51,992 bases of DNA, taken from assembly GCA_015296065.1 (NCBI GenBank), contig DVDU01000209.1, positions 1 through 51,992 of the forward strand, given 5' to 3'. Under the pieces are notes generated by a model. That model had not been told where the DNA came from and did no database searches. It saw only the letters and a program-made list of their open reading frames with translations. This document shows positions 26,139-35,214 of this stretch, in pieces (within the stretch, counting starts at the first letter, position 1; every line of letters begins with the position of its first letter). A program made the translations under genes and the position numbers. This stretch comes from Oscillatoriaceae cyanobacterium M33_DOE_052 (GTDB lineage Bacteria; Cyanobacteriota; Cyanobacteriia; Cyanobacteriales; Laspinemataceae).

Positions 26139-28208
26139 ATGCAGCAATTTTTTGTCCACCAAAAACCACGGTTAAACCGCCGGATGTATCAGCGCCTGCT
26201 GAGCATCAGTTGCAGTTTGATGGCTCTGGCAGCAGGGCAGCCAGCTTTGTCAGCACCGCCACGCAATCCCGATCGGGAGGTGACTTGTGACCTGTTGGTG
26301 GTGGGAGGGGGACTCTCTGGGGCCGCCGCTGCTTATGAAGCTCTGCACGCCGGTCGCACAGTCTGTTTGACGGAAATTACAGACTGGGTGGGGGGTCAGA
26401 TATCGGCCCAAGGCACTTCTGCATTGGATGAACGCCCGACGCAGCGACAGTTGCGCTTTTTCCCTCGGGGTTATCTGGAATTCCGCGATCGGATTCAAAA
26501 GTATTATGGCAGGCTCAACCCGGGTCAATGCTGGGTGAGCGAGTCTTGCTTTTTGCCCTACGACGGCCATAAGTTGTTATTTGAAATTTTGCAATCAGCA
26601 GCGAAAAAGGGGAAAGGCACCCTCAAATGGTATCCCAACACGGTAATTAAGGATTTGGATCTGGCCGGGGGGCAAATCAAAAGCGCTCTAGCGATTCAGC
26701 ATCAACCAGCCCCAGGGGCGCCGCCACTGAACACCTGGACCCTATCCCAAACCATCCTGGAAGCCTACCGTTATGAAAACTCGCCCCAGTTGGACAAAAC
26801 CATTATCCGCTTCATTCCAACACCGCCGCCAGTGCCCAAACGGGGGCAACAACTGCCACCGCGTCCGGCGGAATGGTATGTGGTTGATGCTACGGAAACT
26901 GGGGAAATTATTGGTTTAGCAGATGTACCCTATCGTTTGGGGATTGATGCCCGATCGTACTTAGAACCATCCTCGGCGAGCGAAACCGCAGAACCCTACT
27001 GCACCCAAGGGTTCACCTACACTTTTGCCATGCAGGCTACCGCCGAACCCCAAACCCATGACCTGCCACCATACTACGAGCGCTATGCTCCGTACTATAG
27101 CTATGAACTAGAACGCCTAGCCGACTTCAATCTAGTTTACACTTACCGCCGGATTTGGAGCGCCAAACATACAAAAGACCTCCCCAGCAATGTTCGCCAG
27201 TGGCCGATTAACCCTGGGGACATTTCTATGCAAAACTGGACTTGGGGTAACGACTACCGACCGGGCACCGCTGCGGATAACCTCATCTACACCCGAGAGC
27301 AACTACAAGAAACCGGTCAGTTGGAACCGGGGGGCTGGATGGGGGGACTGCGAGCCGAAACCCTCCGAGCTGGCGAAGACCACGCCAAAGGCTATTTTTA
27401 CTGGTTAGTCGCGGGTACTACTGACTCCCAGTTAGGGGATGGGGTGAAAAAAACTTACCCGAATCACCGGTTTATGACCGGTTTAGATTCGCCGATGGGA
27501 ACTGTTCACGGTCTGTCCAAGTACCCCTATATGCGGGAGGGCCGGCGGATTATTGGCCGCCCCAGTTGGGCGCATCCCGACGGTTTCACGGTGTGGGAAA
27601 TCGATATCTCCCGCCGGGACTACCGGGATGAATTTTACCGCCTGAGCTTGTTGCCAGAAGATTACCGCCGCCTGTGGCAGGCTCTGGCTGGTTTAGAAAC
27701 CACTGAGGTGGTGCGCACCCAACCGGGAATAGAAGATATCGAGAAGCGGGGACGGGGAACGGTGTTTCCCGATGCTGTGGGTATCGGTCACTACGCGATC
27801 GACTTTCACCCCTGCATGACTCTGAGCCCTCCAGAAGCCCCGGGCAACAGTGAGCGAGATGGGGACCGCCGGGGCCAAGGCACTGCCTATCCCTTCCAAA
27901 TTCCCCTGCGGGCGATGATTCCCCAAAAAATTGATAATATGCTGGTTGCGGGCAAGAGTATTGCTACCAGTCACGTGGCGGCGGCGGCTTACCGCGTCCA
28001 TTCTTTTGAATGGTCCGCTGGTGCGGCGGCGGGGACGGCGGCAGCTTTTGCCCTGGAAAAAGGCATTATGCCTTACCAAATGGTGGATGACCTCACCCGT
28101 CCAGAGCCGGAATTGGCATTGTTCCAGCGACTTCTAGAAGCCAATGGCAATCCCACGGCTTTTCCCAATACTTCTATTTTCAATAATTCTTGGGACGATT
28201 GGCGGTAG
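26139..28208 (+). CDS. Exported FAD-dependent oxidoreductase
   Basis: This 689-residue protein belongs to the FAD_oxidored family (related to the BBE-unrelated 'FAD-dependent oxidoreductase' of pfam12831). A probable signal peptide spans the first 38 residues (RRMYQRLLSISCSLMALAAG, then ALSA). The FAD-binding motif CDLLVVGGGLSGAAAAYEAL follows at about 49-68, with TDWVGGQISAQGTSALDE typical of the family, and the C-terminal flavin motif NMLVAGKSIATSHVAAAAYR near 605. Substrate is unknown. It stands alone. An in-frame ATG at 26184 is an alternative start that would still leave a signal peptide. Confidence 0.85.
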   Translation: MQQFFVHQKPRLNRRMYQRLLSISCSLMALAAGQPALSAPPRNPDREVTCDLLVVGGGLSGAAAAYEALHAGRTVCLTEITDWVGGQISAQGTSALDERPTQRQLRFFPRGYLEFRDRIQKYYGRLNPGQCWVSESCFLPYDGHKLLFEILQSAAKKGKGTLKWYPNTVIKDLDLAGGQIKSALAIQHQPAPGAPPLNTWTLSQTILEAYRYENSPQLDKTIIRFIPTPPPVPKRGQQLPPRPAEWYVVDATETGEIIGLADVPYRLGIDARSYLEPSSASETAEPYCTQGFTYTFAMQATAEPQTHDLPPYYERYAPYYSYELERLADFNLVYTYRRIWSAKHTKDLPSNVRQWPINPGDISMQNWTWGNDYRPGTAADNLIYTREQLQETGQLEPGGWMGGLRAETLRAGEDHAKGYFYWLVAGTTDSQLGDGVKKTYPNHRFMTGLDSPMGTVHGLSKYPYMREGRRIIGRPSWAHPDGFTVWEIDISRRDYRDEFYRLSLLPEDYRRLWQALAGLETTEVVRTQPGIEDIEKRGRGTVFPDAVGIGHYAIDFHPCMTLSPPEAPGNSERDGDRRGQGTAYPFQIPLRAMIPQKIDNMLVAGKSIATSHVAAAAYRVHSFEWSAGAAAGTAAAFALEKGIMPYQMVDDLTRPEPELALFQRLLEANGNPTAFPNTSIFNNSWDDWR

Positions 28209-28253
28209 TGTCACTGAGGGGCAATTGATGAATTGCCCCTCAAGCAACGGCGT

Positions 28254-28808
28254 TTATTGCAGAGATGGCATTTGGGGAAATGTTGGGTAAATTGATAGTA
28301 ATGAATTATCGATATCTACCCACATTTCTATTGTTTTTAAATAGGCTTTTTCGGCGGCAATTTTCTGAAATAGATGGCTCCACTCGCCTCGGTAGCTTCC
28401 GGGTTGGCTCCAAATGGTGGCGGCTAATTCATGGGCAAATAACTCGGCCTGAACGGCATCGATTTTTCTGGTATTGAGCAAACCTACAATCAAGTAATCT
28501 AGCCAACGCTCTATGTCTTGATTATTCACTTGTGCTGGGTTGTTTCTAATGGCTTCGATGGTTTTGCCGATATCGCGAAAGTTGGTTTTGCCGATGCGTT
28601 GGGTGATTTTTTCACAGGTTTGTTCGTGCTGTTGTTGACATTGTTGTTTAAATTGGGGCTCTTGTTGAGCGCGCTTGGTATGGGCTTGCAGTTGTTTGAT
28701 TTGTTGCTTAATATCGGTTAAGTCGGTTTGGTGTGGGTGTGGGGTGGGGGGAGCGATCGTTCCGGGATTTTCCTGCCCATATTTTTGGCGCCGTTTTGCT
28801 TCTCCCAT
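28254..28808 (-). CDS. Hypothetical protein with MGEAKRR N-terminus
   Basis: I do not recognise a function. I start it at the ATG at 28808 because MGEAKRRQKYG is a recurrent opening of small cyanobacterial proteins; a longer frame upstream (to 29030) crosses a dispersed repeat and is unlikely. The 184 residues comprise a proline-rich patch, a Gln-rich helical segment (IKQQIKQLQAHTKRAQ, QQCQQQHEQ) likely to form a coiled coil, and a globular helical C-terminus with WLDYLIVGLLNTRKID. There is no signal peptide or membrane segment. Confidence 0.6.
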   Translation of the reverse strand: MGEAKRRQKYGQENPGTIAPPTPHPHQTDLTDIKQQIKQLQAHTKRAQQEPQFKQQCQQQHEQTCEKITQRIGKTNFRDIGKTIEAIRNNPAQVNNQDIERWLDYLIVGLLNTRKIDAVQAELFAHELAATIWSQPGSYRGEWSHLFQKIAAEKAYLKTIEMWVDIDNSLLSIYPTFPQMPSLQ

Positions 28809-29073
28809 CGGCTGAGACCTGGTGATAACAACTATATGATTATAGCGCGATTCCTGGGGAGGCTTCAGGGTGAAAAACCCAGTGGTGATGGCGAGAAAGA
28901 GGCATAAGTCTAGGCAAAGGGGAGGAAAAGTGCTTATACTGTAGGGGCAATACAGCGGGTGCATTTCCAAGAAACCGGGTTTCTCTAAGAAACTGGGTGT
29001 TTCACAGATTTGGTTCGGGTTGACTGCCACAGAAGATGATTATTCCAGAAATGGAAATGGTGAAGGTGCCTAG

Positions 29074-30318
29074 ATGAGAGTGCTGTTGGTAAATGCGACG
29101 GATATTGAGGGAGGAGCGGCAAGAGCTGCATTTAGATTGCATCAAGGTTTGCTGGGGATGCAAGTAGATTCAAAGTTGTTGGTGCAAAGAAAACTCAGCG
29201 ATGACCCGAGGGTAATCGAACCGGCGCAAAAGCTGGAGCAAGAGATGGCGAAGCTGCGGCAGACTCTGGACCGGTTGCCGATGCAGGTGTATTCTGGTCG
29301 GACGAAGGAGGCTTATTCTCTGGCGTGGTTGCCCGATCATCTGCGCTCAAAAGTGCAGCAGATCAACCCAGATGTGGTGAATTTGCACTGGGTGGGGGAA
29401 GGATTTGTCAATATCGCTACGCTCCCGACACTGGAGCAGCCGATCGTCTGGACTTTCCACGATATGTGGGGGTTCACGGGGGGCTGTCATTACGGGTTGG
29501 AGTGCGATCGCTACAAGATATCCTGCGGCGCCTGTCCCCAACTGGCAAGCACCAAGCCACAAGATTTATCCCACTGGGTATGGCAGCGCAAGCGCAAAGC
29601 CTGGGCAAACTTGAATTTAACCATTGTCAGCCCCAGTAAGTGGTTGGCAAAATGCAGCCAGGAGAGTGCCCTATTTGCCAACACGCGGATAGAAGTGATT
29701 CCCAATGGCATTAATGTGCAACAATACCGCCCGATCGAGCGCCACATCGCCCGCTCTCTGCTCCAATTACCCCAAGACAAACAACTGGTGCTATTTGGCG
29801 CCATGCGAGCCACCACCCACAAGCGCAAAGGTTTCGAGCCCTTGCAAGCCGCCCTGCTGCAACTGAGTCAATCTGGCTGGCAAGATCAACTGGAGTTAGT
29901 CGTGTTTGGCTCATCCCACGGTCGCTTGAGCGAGGAATTAGGCTTTAAGTGTCATTACCTGGGCAAGCTGGGGGACGAGCTATCTTTAGTGCTGGCATAC
30001 AGCGCCGCCGATGTATTTGTGCTGCCTTCGTTGCAAGATAACCTGCCCAATACAATTATGGAATCCCTCGCCTGCGGCACTCCCTGCGTGGCGTTTGACA
30101 TTGGGGGGATGCCGGATATGATTGAACACGAGCAAAATGGTTATCTGGCAGCAGCATATAATATAGATGACTTGGCTCAAGGCATCGCTTGGGTACTAGA
30201 AAATGGTTCTCGTCACCAGAAACTATCCCAACGCGCCAGAGAAAAGGTAGAAACCGAGTTCACCCAGGAAATCCAGGCACGTCGCTATTTATCTCTTTAT
30301 GCTGAAATGGCTAGATGA
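29074..30318 (+). CDS. Glycosyltransferase family 4
   Basis: The 414-residue enzyme has the GT-B fold. The N-terminal domain starts MRVLLVNATDIEGGAARAAF and contains WTFHDMWGFTGGCHYGLECD with a cysteine-rich motif (CDRYKISCGACPQL), as in WcaC-like colanic-acid transferases. The C-terminal nucleotide-sugar site shows IEVIPNGIN, FVLPSLQDNLPNTIMESLACGTPCVAFDIGG with the conserved E-X7-E motif. It should transfer a sugar from a nucleotide donor at the cytoplasmic membrane face. The O-antigen ligase-like gene follows after about 73 bases and a sulfotransferase after that, so it belongs to a surface-polysaccharide cluster. Confidence 0.9.
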   Translation: MRVLLVNATDIEGGAARAAFRLHQGLLGMQVDSKLLVQRKLSDDPRVIEPAQKLEQEMAKLRQTLDRLPMQVYSGRTKEAYSLAWLPDHLRSKVQQINPDVVNLHWVGEGFVNIATLPTLEQPIVWTFHDMWGFTGGCHYGLECDRYKISCGACPQLASTKPQDLSHWVWQRKRKAWANLNLTIVSPSKWLAKCSQESALFANTRIEVIPNGINVQQYRPIERHIARSLLQLPQDKQLVLFGAMRATTHKRKGFEPLQAALLQLSQSGWQDQLELVVFGSSHGRLSEELGFKCHYLGKLGDELSLVLAYSAADVFVLPSLQDNLPNTIMESLACGTPCVAFDIGGMPDMIEHEQNGYLAAAYNIDDLAQGIAWVLENGSRHQKLSQRAREKVETEFTQEIQARRYLSLYAEMAR

Positions 30319-30391
30319 GGCGATGTGTGCTTGATGGTGCAACCTCCGCCGTAATCGCCACAGTTGCATCTACAATTTGCTGCTCGCTGCT

Positions 30392-31681
30392 ATGTATTTA
30401 CACCCATTAATTCGCTCTGCAGTTAGGCTCAGCCTAGGATTAGAACAGGCATTTACAGTTTTCGCCCTGCTGATGTTTACCGGGGCGTTTGAAATGCAGT
30501 TTAAGGGAGGACTGCGCGATCTATCCTATTTCGCTATCTATGGCGCCAGTTTTTGCTTTATTCTCGCCCATTGGAAAAAATGCGCTCGAGGGCTATTTTT
30601 GGGAGGCAAATTTCCTCTGATATTAGTCCTGGTTGCTGTGGCCTCATTTTTCTGGTCGATCGAGCCCCCCACTACCCAAAAATTCGCCCGCGAACTGGTG
30701 GGCACCACCCTGTTTGCCCTTTACTTCGGCACCCGCTATACCTACAAAGAACAATTGCGTCTGCTAGGTTTTACCTTCGGCTTGGCAGGTTTCTTTTGCT
30801 TACTTTACGGATTCGGCTTGCGCAATTACGGCGTCATGTCCGGGGTTCACGGTGGCGCTTGGCGAGGCATCTACCGCCACAAAAACGCTATGGCCACCCA
30901 GGTTGTCCTCGCTACGGCGGTGTTTTGGGTACTGGCTCACAGCGATATCAAAAAGCGTTGGGTGGCTTGGCTGGGTTTTTTCCTATCGGTGTTTTTAGTA
31001 TTTCAGACTAAATCCGGGGGCGGTCGGGTGGGCTTTTTGACGGTAATGATGATGGTGCCCATCTTGCAGGGGTTGCGCTTTCGCTATGGTATGGTGATGT
31101 ACTTTTTAATCGTTACCGTACTCTCTGGTGGTGTGGCGGGAACGTTGTTTGTGGATAATCTAGATGCCTTTTTTGAGGCTCTCGATAAGAGTCCCGACCT
31201 CTCTGGACGAGTGCCCCTGTGGAAGTTGATGTTTCCGCTGATGGCTCAGAAACCCTGGCTCGGTTACGGATTTAAGTCGTTTTGGATTAGCTGGCGGGGG
31301 CCTTCAGCGGTGATTTGGCGTAACGTCAGATGGCGTCCCCTCTACGGCCACAATGGGTTTATCGACTTGACGGCAGAGTTAGGTTTTTTGGGTTTGGGGA
31401 TATTTTTAATTGGATTCATTTTGACGATTAAGCGGGGGGTTAGCTGGATTCACTACACCAGAACGGCTGAAAGTCTTTGGCCGATGATGTTTATTACGAT
31501 TTTGATTCTCAACAATATCTCAGAGACCCGTCTTTTGGTGGGTAACTCCATGCCTTGGCTGCTTTATGTATCAATTAGTCTGTGGCCCCCGGTACAGTAT
31601 GCGGATGTGGGGAGACAAACTGAACTTTCCCCCCTAGCGGAGGGGAATGAGGACGAGGAACCGGCGCGATCGAATAGGTAG
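30392..31681 (+). CDS. O-antigen ligase/polymerase family membrane protein
   Basis: The 429-residue integral membrane protein has about ten hydrophobic helices and the Wzy_C-type loop: SGRVPLWKLMFPLMAQKPWLGYGF followed by GHNGFIDLTAELGFLGL, where the His and the Arg before the loop are typical of O-antigen ligase and exopolysaccharide polymerase proteins. I use the ATG at 30392 (MYLHPLIRSAV); a TTG five codons earlier is possible. The charged C-terminus LAEGNEDEEPARSNR is cytoplasmic. It probably polymerises or ligates polysaccharide repeat units at the periplasmic membrane face, between a glycosyltransferase and a sulfotransferase gene. Confidence 0.85.
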   Translation: MYLHPLIRSAVRLSLGLEQAFTVFALLMFTGAFEMQFKGGLRDLSYFAIYGASFCFILAHWKKCARGLFLGGKFPLILVLVAVASFFWSIEPPTTQKFARELVGTTLFALYFGTRYTYKEQLRLLGFTFGLAGFFCLLYGFGLRNYGVMSGVHGGAWRGIYRHKNAMATQVVLATAVFWVLAHSDIKKRWVAWLGFFLSVFLVFQTKSGGGRVGFLTVMMMVPILQGLRFRYGMVMYFLIVTVLSGGVAGTLFVDNLDAFFEALDKSPDLSGRVPLWKLMFPLMAQKPWLGYGFKSFWISWRGPSAVIWRNVRWRPLYGHNGFIDLTAELGFLGLGIFLIGFILTIKRGVSWIHYTRTAESLWPMMFITILILNNISETRLLVGNSMPWLLYVSISLWPPVQYADVGRQTELSPLAEGNEDEEPARSNR

Positions 31682-31760
31682 ATTGGGGTGGTGGGTGGGC
31701 AGGAAATCGTTATAATTAGCATGGTCAGGATTTGATCACCGGTGCGCAAAGGAGAGGTAA

Positions 31761-32642
31761 ATGGCTGGAAAAATTAAAGATATAATTCCCGAATCGATTA
31801 AGCAGCCCCTGCGGCCTTTACAAAAGGCGGCGTCGCAGCTTAAAACTTCTTATCTGATGAAGTTTTCCCGGATTCATCCGGCGCCAGTGATTATTTTAGG
31901 CAATCCTAAAAGTGGCACTTCTGCCATTGCGGCTCTGGTGGGACGGGCGGCGGGCAAAACGGTGATTATTGATATGTTTCACCTGATTAAGGAACCAAAT
32001 TTCCGGGAGCTTTTGTACAGCGGAGAAATGCCCCTGCGGGATTTGATGGAAAGGTACAAGTTTTATTTTTCTACGGAAATCATTAAGGAAACTCACTTGA
32101 CCTTTTTTTACGCCCAACTGGCGGAGTATTTCCCCCAGGCTAAGTTTGCCATAGTCGTGCGTGACCCGAGAGCGAATATCCGCAGCATTCTTAACCGCTT
32201 GAAGATTCCGGGTAATTTGGAGGTGTTGCCGGATTCTTATCTGGATAATTTTAATAGTGTGGAGGTGAAGGGGTGGCGGCTACAGCTAGAGGGAAAATTG
32301 CCGGATGTGCCGGGAGCTAATTATATTGAGCGGATGGCGCATCGCTGGAATATTGCGGCGGATGTGTATTTACAGCATCCTGACAAGGTGGTGTTGATGC
32401 GTTATGAAGATTTTATGCAGGATAAGGTGGGAACGATTGGCAAGTTGACGCGCCAGTTGGGGTGGGAACCGGTGAATGATATCAGCGATCGGGTGGATGT
32501 ACAGTACCAGCCTCGGGGCGATCGCTCCATTGCATGGCGGGAGTTCTTCGGCGCGGAAAACCTCCGCCGCATCGAGACTATCTGCGGCGATCGAATGCAG
32601 CAATTTAACTACCAACCATCCTCCCCCGATACTAGCACCTAA
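31761..32642 (+). CDS. Sulfotransferase
   Basis: The 293-residue protein carries both PAPS-binding signatures of sulfotransferases: the 5'-phosphosulfate loop ILGNPKSGTSAIAALV (about 45-60) and the 3'-phosphate motif AIVVRDPRANIRSILN (about 131-146). The later segment VVLMRYEDFMQD is also typical. It transfers sulfate from PAPS to a hydroxyl group, here probably on a polysaccharide, judging from the glycosyltransferase and polymerase genes before it. AGGAGAGG lies seven bases before the ATG. The cluster suggests a sulfated extracellular polysaccharide, of which cyanobacteria are known producers. Confidence 0.87.
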   Translation: MAGKIKDIIPESIKQPLRPLQKAASQLKTSYLMKFSRIHPAPVIILGNPKSGTSAIAALVGRAAGKTVIIDMFHLIKEPNFRELLYSGEMPLRDLMERYKFYFSTEIIKETHLTFFYAQLAEYFPQAKFAIVVRDPRANIRSILNRLKIPGNLEVLPDSYLDNFNSVEVKGWRLQLEGKLPDVPGANYIERMAHRWNIAADVYLQHPDKVVLMRYEDFMQDKVGTIGKLTRQLGWEPVNDISDRVDVQYQPRGDRSIAWREFFGAENLRRIETICGDRMQQFNYQPSSPDTST

Positions 32643-32695
32643 ACTCACCACTTTCTCTCCCCCTGGTTTCTCCACCAGAAACCCTAAACGAATAT

Positions 32696-32729
32696 AAACC
32701 CGTTTTCTCAGTAGGAAGAAAACGGGTTT
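32696..32729. terminator. Palindrome between convergent genes
   Basis: AAACCCGTTTTCT and AGAAAACGGGTTT form a 13-base-pair stem, followed on the plus strand by CTTTCT. It sits between the sulfotransferase and the convergent exported-protein gene, so it probably serves as a bidirectional terminator; it is also a variant of the dispersed GAAACCGGGTTTC palindrome. Confidence 0.55.
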
Positions 32730-32746
32730 CTTTCTAGTCACCCCCC

Positions 32747-33859
32747 CTAGGGACCAACTTGAGGATACTGCTCCGGCGGCATGAAATTGCCATCACAGTC
32801 AAATTTCGCCCGATAACTTACTAGGTCAAATTTATTCCCATCAAACTGGTATTCCGAGAATGTCCCGCAATCACCAATCCCCCGAAACTTCGTGAATACA
32901 GTTAACCGCCGCTGCCCTTCATCATAAGTAGCCAGTCCCCCAATATTGTGAACCTCATTTTTAGTCGTTTGCCCCTCTTCCTGGCGATATTCTACTAAAT
33001 TAAGCGGTTGCACATCCACGCCGCTAGCGGTGTTAGTCTTCTGATACAGCCAAAATTCAACGCTGGGCTGATATGCCGCCAAAAAGCATCCTACCTTGAC
33101 TAGATATTTTTGCCCATCAATTTGATACACCTCAGAACCTGTCTTGAAATAATCTTCATTCAGGGAAGAATTGCAAAGATTTAAAGTGTCTTTATTAGAA
33201 TAAAAATATCCTAAAATATTAGCATCGCTTTCCGTTGTGGTCGCAGCACTGCTTTGAGCGATTGGCACCATTTCCTGACGCATCAACCTGCTGCCATCTT
33301 GCAACACATTCAGGTACATCGGCCCGCTACTCCCCTCTGTCCAGGAAATAGCATAAGTGTAACCTTTGTTTTCCCAACTAAATCCCCGCTGTCCCCCATC
33401 TCGCCACATGGTGCCGCCATCTAATTCTAAGCAGTTGCCTTTGATATCGCAACCCCGGTAAACATTCCCCCGCTGGTCATCCATCCCCAAAGTAATAGTA
33501 AATTCTCCCGCTTTATAGGTTTGGGCAGCAATTTGCTCAAAATTCATCTCGCCGCTGGGAGATTGGGCAGTATTAAGGTTCGCTGCTGGTTTGGGCGGTT
33601 CCGTGGAGCAGGCGGCTGGGGTATCGCTAGCGGCGGATCCAGTGGCACAGGCGACGGGGGTATTGCTGGCGGCGGGGGTATTGCTGGCGACAACGGTATC
33701 GCTGGCGACAGCGGTATCGCTGGGGGCGGCGGTATTGCTGGCTGCGATCGCATTACTACTGGTTGCCGTCGGTTCCGGCGGCTTCGATGCCGCACAGGCA
33801 GTGGTGAAATAAATTAAAACAGCAGATAAAACCGCTCTGAATAGTTTAGGTTTCGGCAT
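32747..33859 (-). CDS. Exported protein with Ser/Thr/Ala-rich tandem-repeat linker
   Basis: This 370-residue protein has a signal sequence (LFRAVLSAVLIYFTTACAAS); Cys22 could be a lipid-anchor site, though TTAC is a weak lipobox. Residues about 30-90 are a low-complexity linker of six-residue units such as ASNTPA and ASDTVV, coded by 18-nt tandem repeats. The C-terminal part (about 105-370) is beta-rich with NYRGCDIKGNCLELDGG-like cysteine pairs and no family I know. The linker resembles a cell-wall spacer. Its internal length probably varies between strains through repeat slippage. Confidence 0.7.
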   Translation of the reverse strand: MPKPKLFRAVLSAVLIYFTTACAASKPPEPTATSSNAIAASNTAAPSDTAVASDTVVASNTPAASNTPVACATGSAASDTPAACSTEPPKPAANLNTAQSPSGEMNFEQIAAQTYKAGEFTITLGMDDQRGNVYRGCDIKGNCLELDGGTMWRDGGQRGFSWENKGYTYAISWTEGSSGPMYLNVLQDGSRLMRQEMVPIAQSSAATTTESDANILGYFYSNKDTLNLCNSSLNEDYFKTGSEVYQIDGQKYLVKVGCFLAAYQPSVEFWLYQKTNTASGVDVQPLNLVEYRQEEGQTTKNEVHNIGGLATYDEGQRRLTVFTKFRGIGDCGTFSEYQFDGNKFDLVSYRAKFDCDGNFMPPEQYPQVGP

Positions 33860-34324
33860 TTGGCTCTAGTGGATATAATAAAAAGTTGAATTTCCCTGAG
33901 TCTGGGGCAATTATCACCCGATTGGTGCTAGGCTCCATCCAATCTTATCACTAAAATAGGTTGGTAGTTGGGCTTTAGTCGAAAAAGGTGGTTTGTAGTT
34001 TGGCTTTAGCCCAAAGATTAACCGCATCTGGAGGGCAAGGCTTTGACCAGATAGACTGGGCTACGGTTTTGATATAATTTACCCAATTTTTCTGGGATTT
34101 GGTTGGCGTACTAGAGGCGCTGCCCTTGTTATCCCTGTACGGTTATCAGTCATTTTGTCGATTTTCTTGATGCTGCTGGCGTCACCGGTGACAGATATTT
34201 CTAACTACTGGGATTCAGTCAGCATGGCTTGCAAGTTGGTGGCTTTAATTCTATAGTAGCCTATAGGCAACTATATTAGTCGGTCATAATCCGTGCCATT
34301 TGAAAAACATAGCTCATTCATCAT
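33860..34324. other. Intergenic region without recognised features
   Basis: This 465-bp stretch contains two diverged copies of a GTTGGGCTTTAG-like string near 33967-34010 and no gene. A -10-like TATAAT is at about 34072-34077 (in GATATAATTT) but without a good -35. It should hold the promoter of the aldolase gene. Confidence 0.4.
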
Positions 34325-35080
34325 ATGCGGGAAAATCAACTGAAAAGAAAGCTGAAACAAGGGGAAGTAGTCCTGGGCACTTTTGTTAACTGCGCTTATC
34401 CGGCGTTTATAGAAATCTGCGGGATTGCGGGATTTGATTTTGCGGTGATTGATTTAGAACATAGTCCTTTGTCTGTGTTGGCGGCGGAGGACTTGTGTCG
34501 CGCTGCTGATTGCACGGGATTGGCGCCGGTGATTCGGGTTGGTGCGAACGATCGCCTCCAAATCCAGCGCGCCTTGGATATTGGCAGCGCCGGAGTACAA
34601 GTACCGCAAATCGAAACTCGGGAGGAAGCGCAGGCGGCTGTGAGTTCGGCGAAATATGCGCCTTTGGGGACGCGGGGTTTGTCGTTTAATACTCGGGCGG
34701 GAAGTTATACGGCGGCTGGGAATGTCACGGAGCGGCTCAATGCTGAATCTTTGGTGGTGGTACAGGTGGAAGGGGAGCGGGGGATTAAGAATTTGGATGA
34801 GATTATCGCTGTGCCTCATATTGATGTGATATTTCTCGGTCCTTACGATTTGTCGCAGTCTCTGGGGATTCCCGGACAGGTGGGGGACTTTCGGGTAATG
34901 GCGCTGATGGAAATGGCGGTGCAGAAAATCCGCGCGGGGGGTAAGGCGGCGGGTACGTTTGCAGATAATCCAGCAACGGCAAGAAAGTGGATGGCTTTGG
35001 GGGTGCAGTATGTGACGATCGGCGTGGATGTGGCGATTTTTCTGCACGCCTGTCAGTCTTTGGTGCAAACTGTTCGGTAA
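34325..35080 (+). CDS. HpcH/HpaI-type class II aldolase
   Basis: The 251-residue enzyme is a pyruvate-dependent class II aldolase like HpaI or 2-keto-3-deoxyglucarate aldolase. Catalytic landmarks are FAVIDLEHSPLSV with the base His45, the Arg in APVIRVGANDR, the metal ligand Glu in VVVQVEGERGI and the Asp in FLGPYDLSQSLG. These enzymes reversibly cleave 4-hydroxy-2-oxo acids into pyruvate and an aldehyde using Mg or Mn. The 2OG dioxygenase gene lies 134 bases further on the same strand, so shared transcription is possible. The in vivo substrate is unknown. Confidence 0.88.
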   Translation: MRENQLKRKLKQGEVVLGTFVNCAYPAFIEICGIAGFDFAVIDLEHSPLSVLAAEDLCRAADCTGLAPVIRVGANDRLQIQRALDIGSAGVQVPQIETREEAQAAVSSAKYAPLGTRGLSFNTRAGSYTAAGNVTERLNAESLVVVQVEGERGIKNLDEIIAVPHIDVIFLGPYDLSQSLGIPGQVGDFRVMALMEMAVQKIRAGGKAAGTFADNPATARKWMALGVQYVTIGVDVAIFLHACQSLVQTVR

Positions 35081-35214
35081 AAATACGGCAATATCCGCCA
35101 GGGGGATTTTTTGTAGTCAAATTAGCAGCCGTTTTCTTTTTATCGCGCTATACTGAAATAAAAGTATTACCTGGTAAAACCACACAGGGATCAATTTAAA
35201 TAGGTAAAAATGCG

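Noticed and set aside
33521-33817. Glycine- or proline-rich frames opposite the exported protein
   Set aside because: They are antisense readings of the 18-nt tandem repeats and have no independent support.
34454-35068. 204-codon minus-strand frame opposite the aldolase gene
   Set aside because: It lies wholly antisense to a well-conserved enzyme, is rich in Arg and His as GC-biased shadows are, and matches no family.
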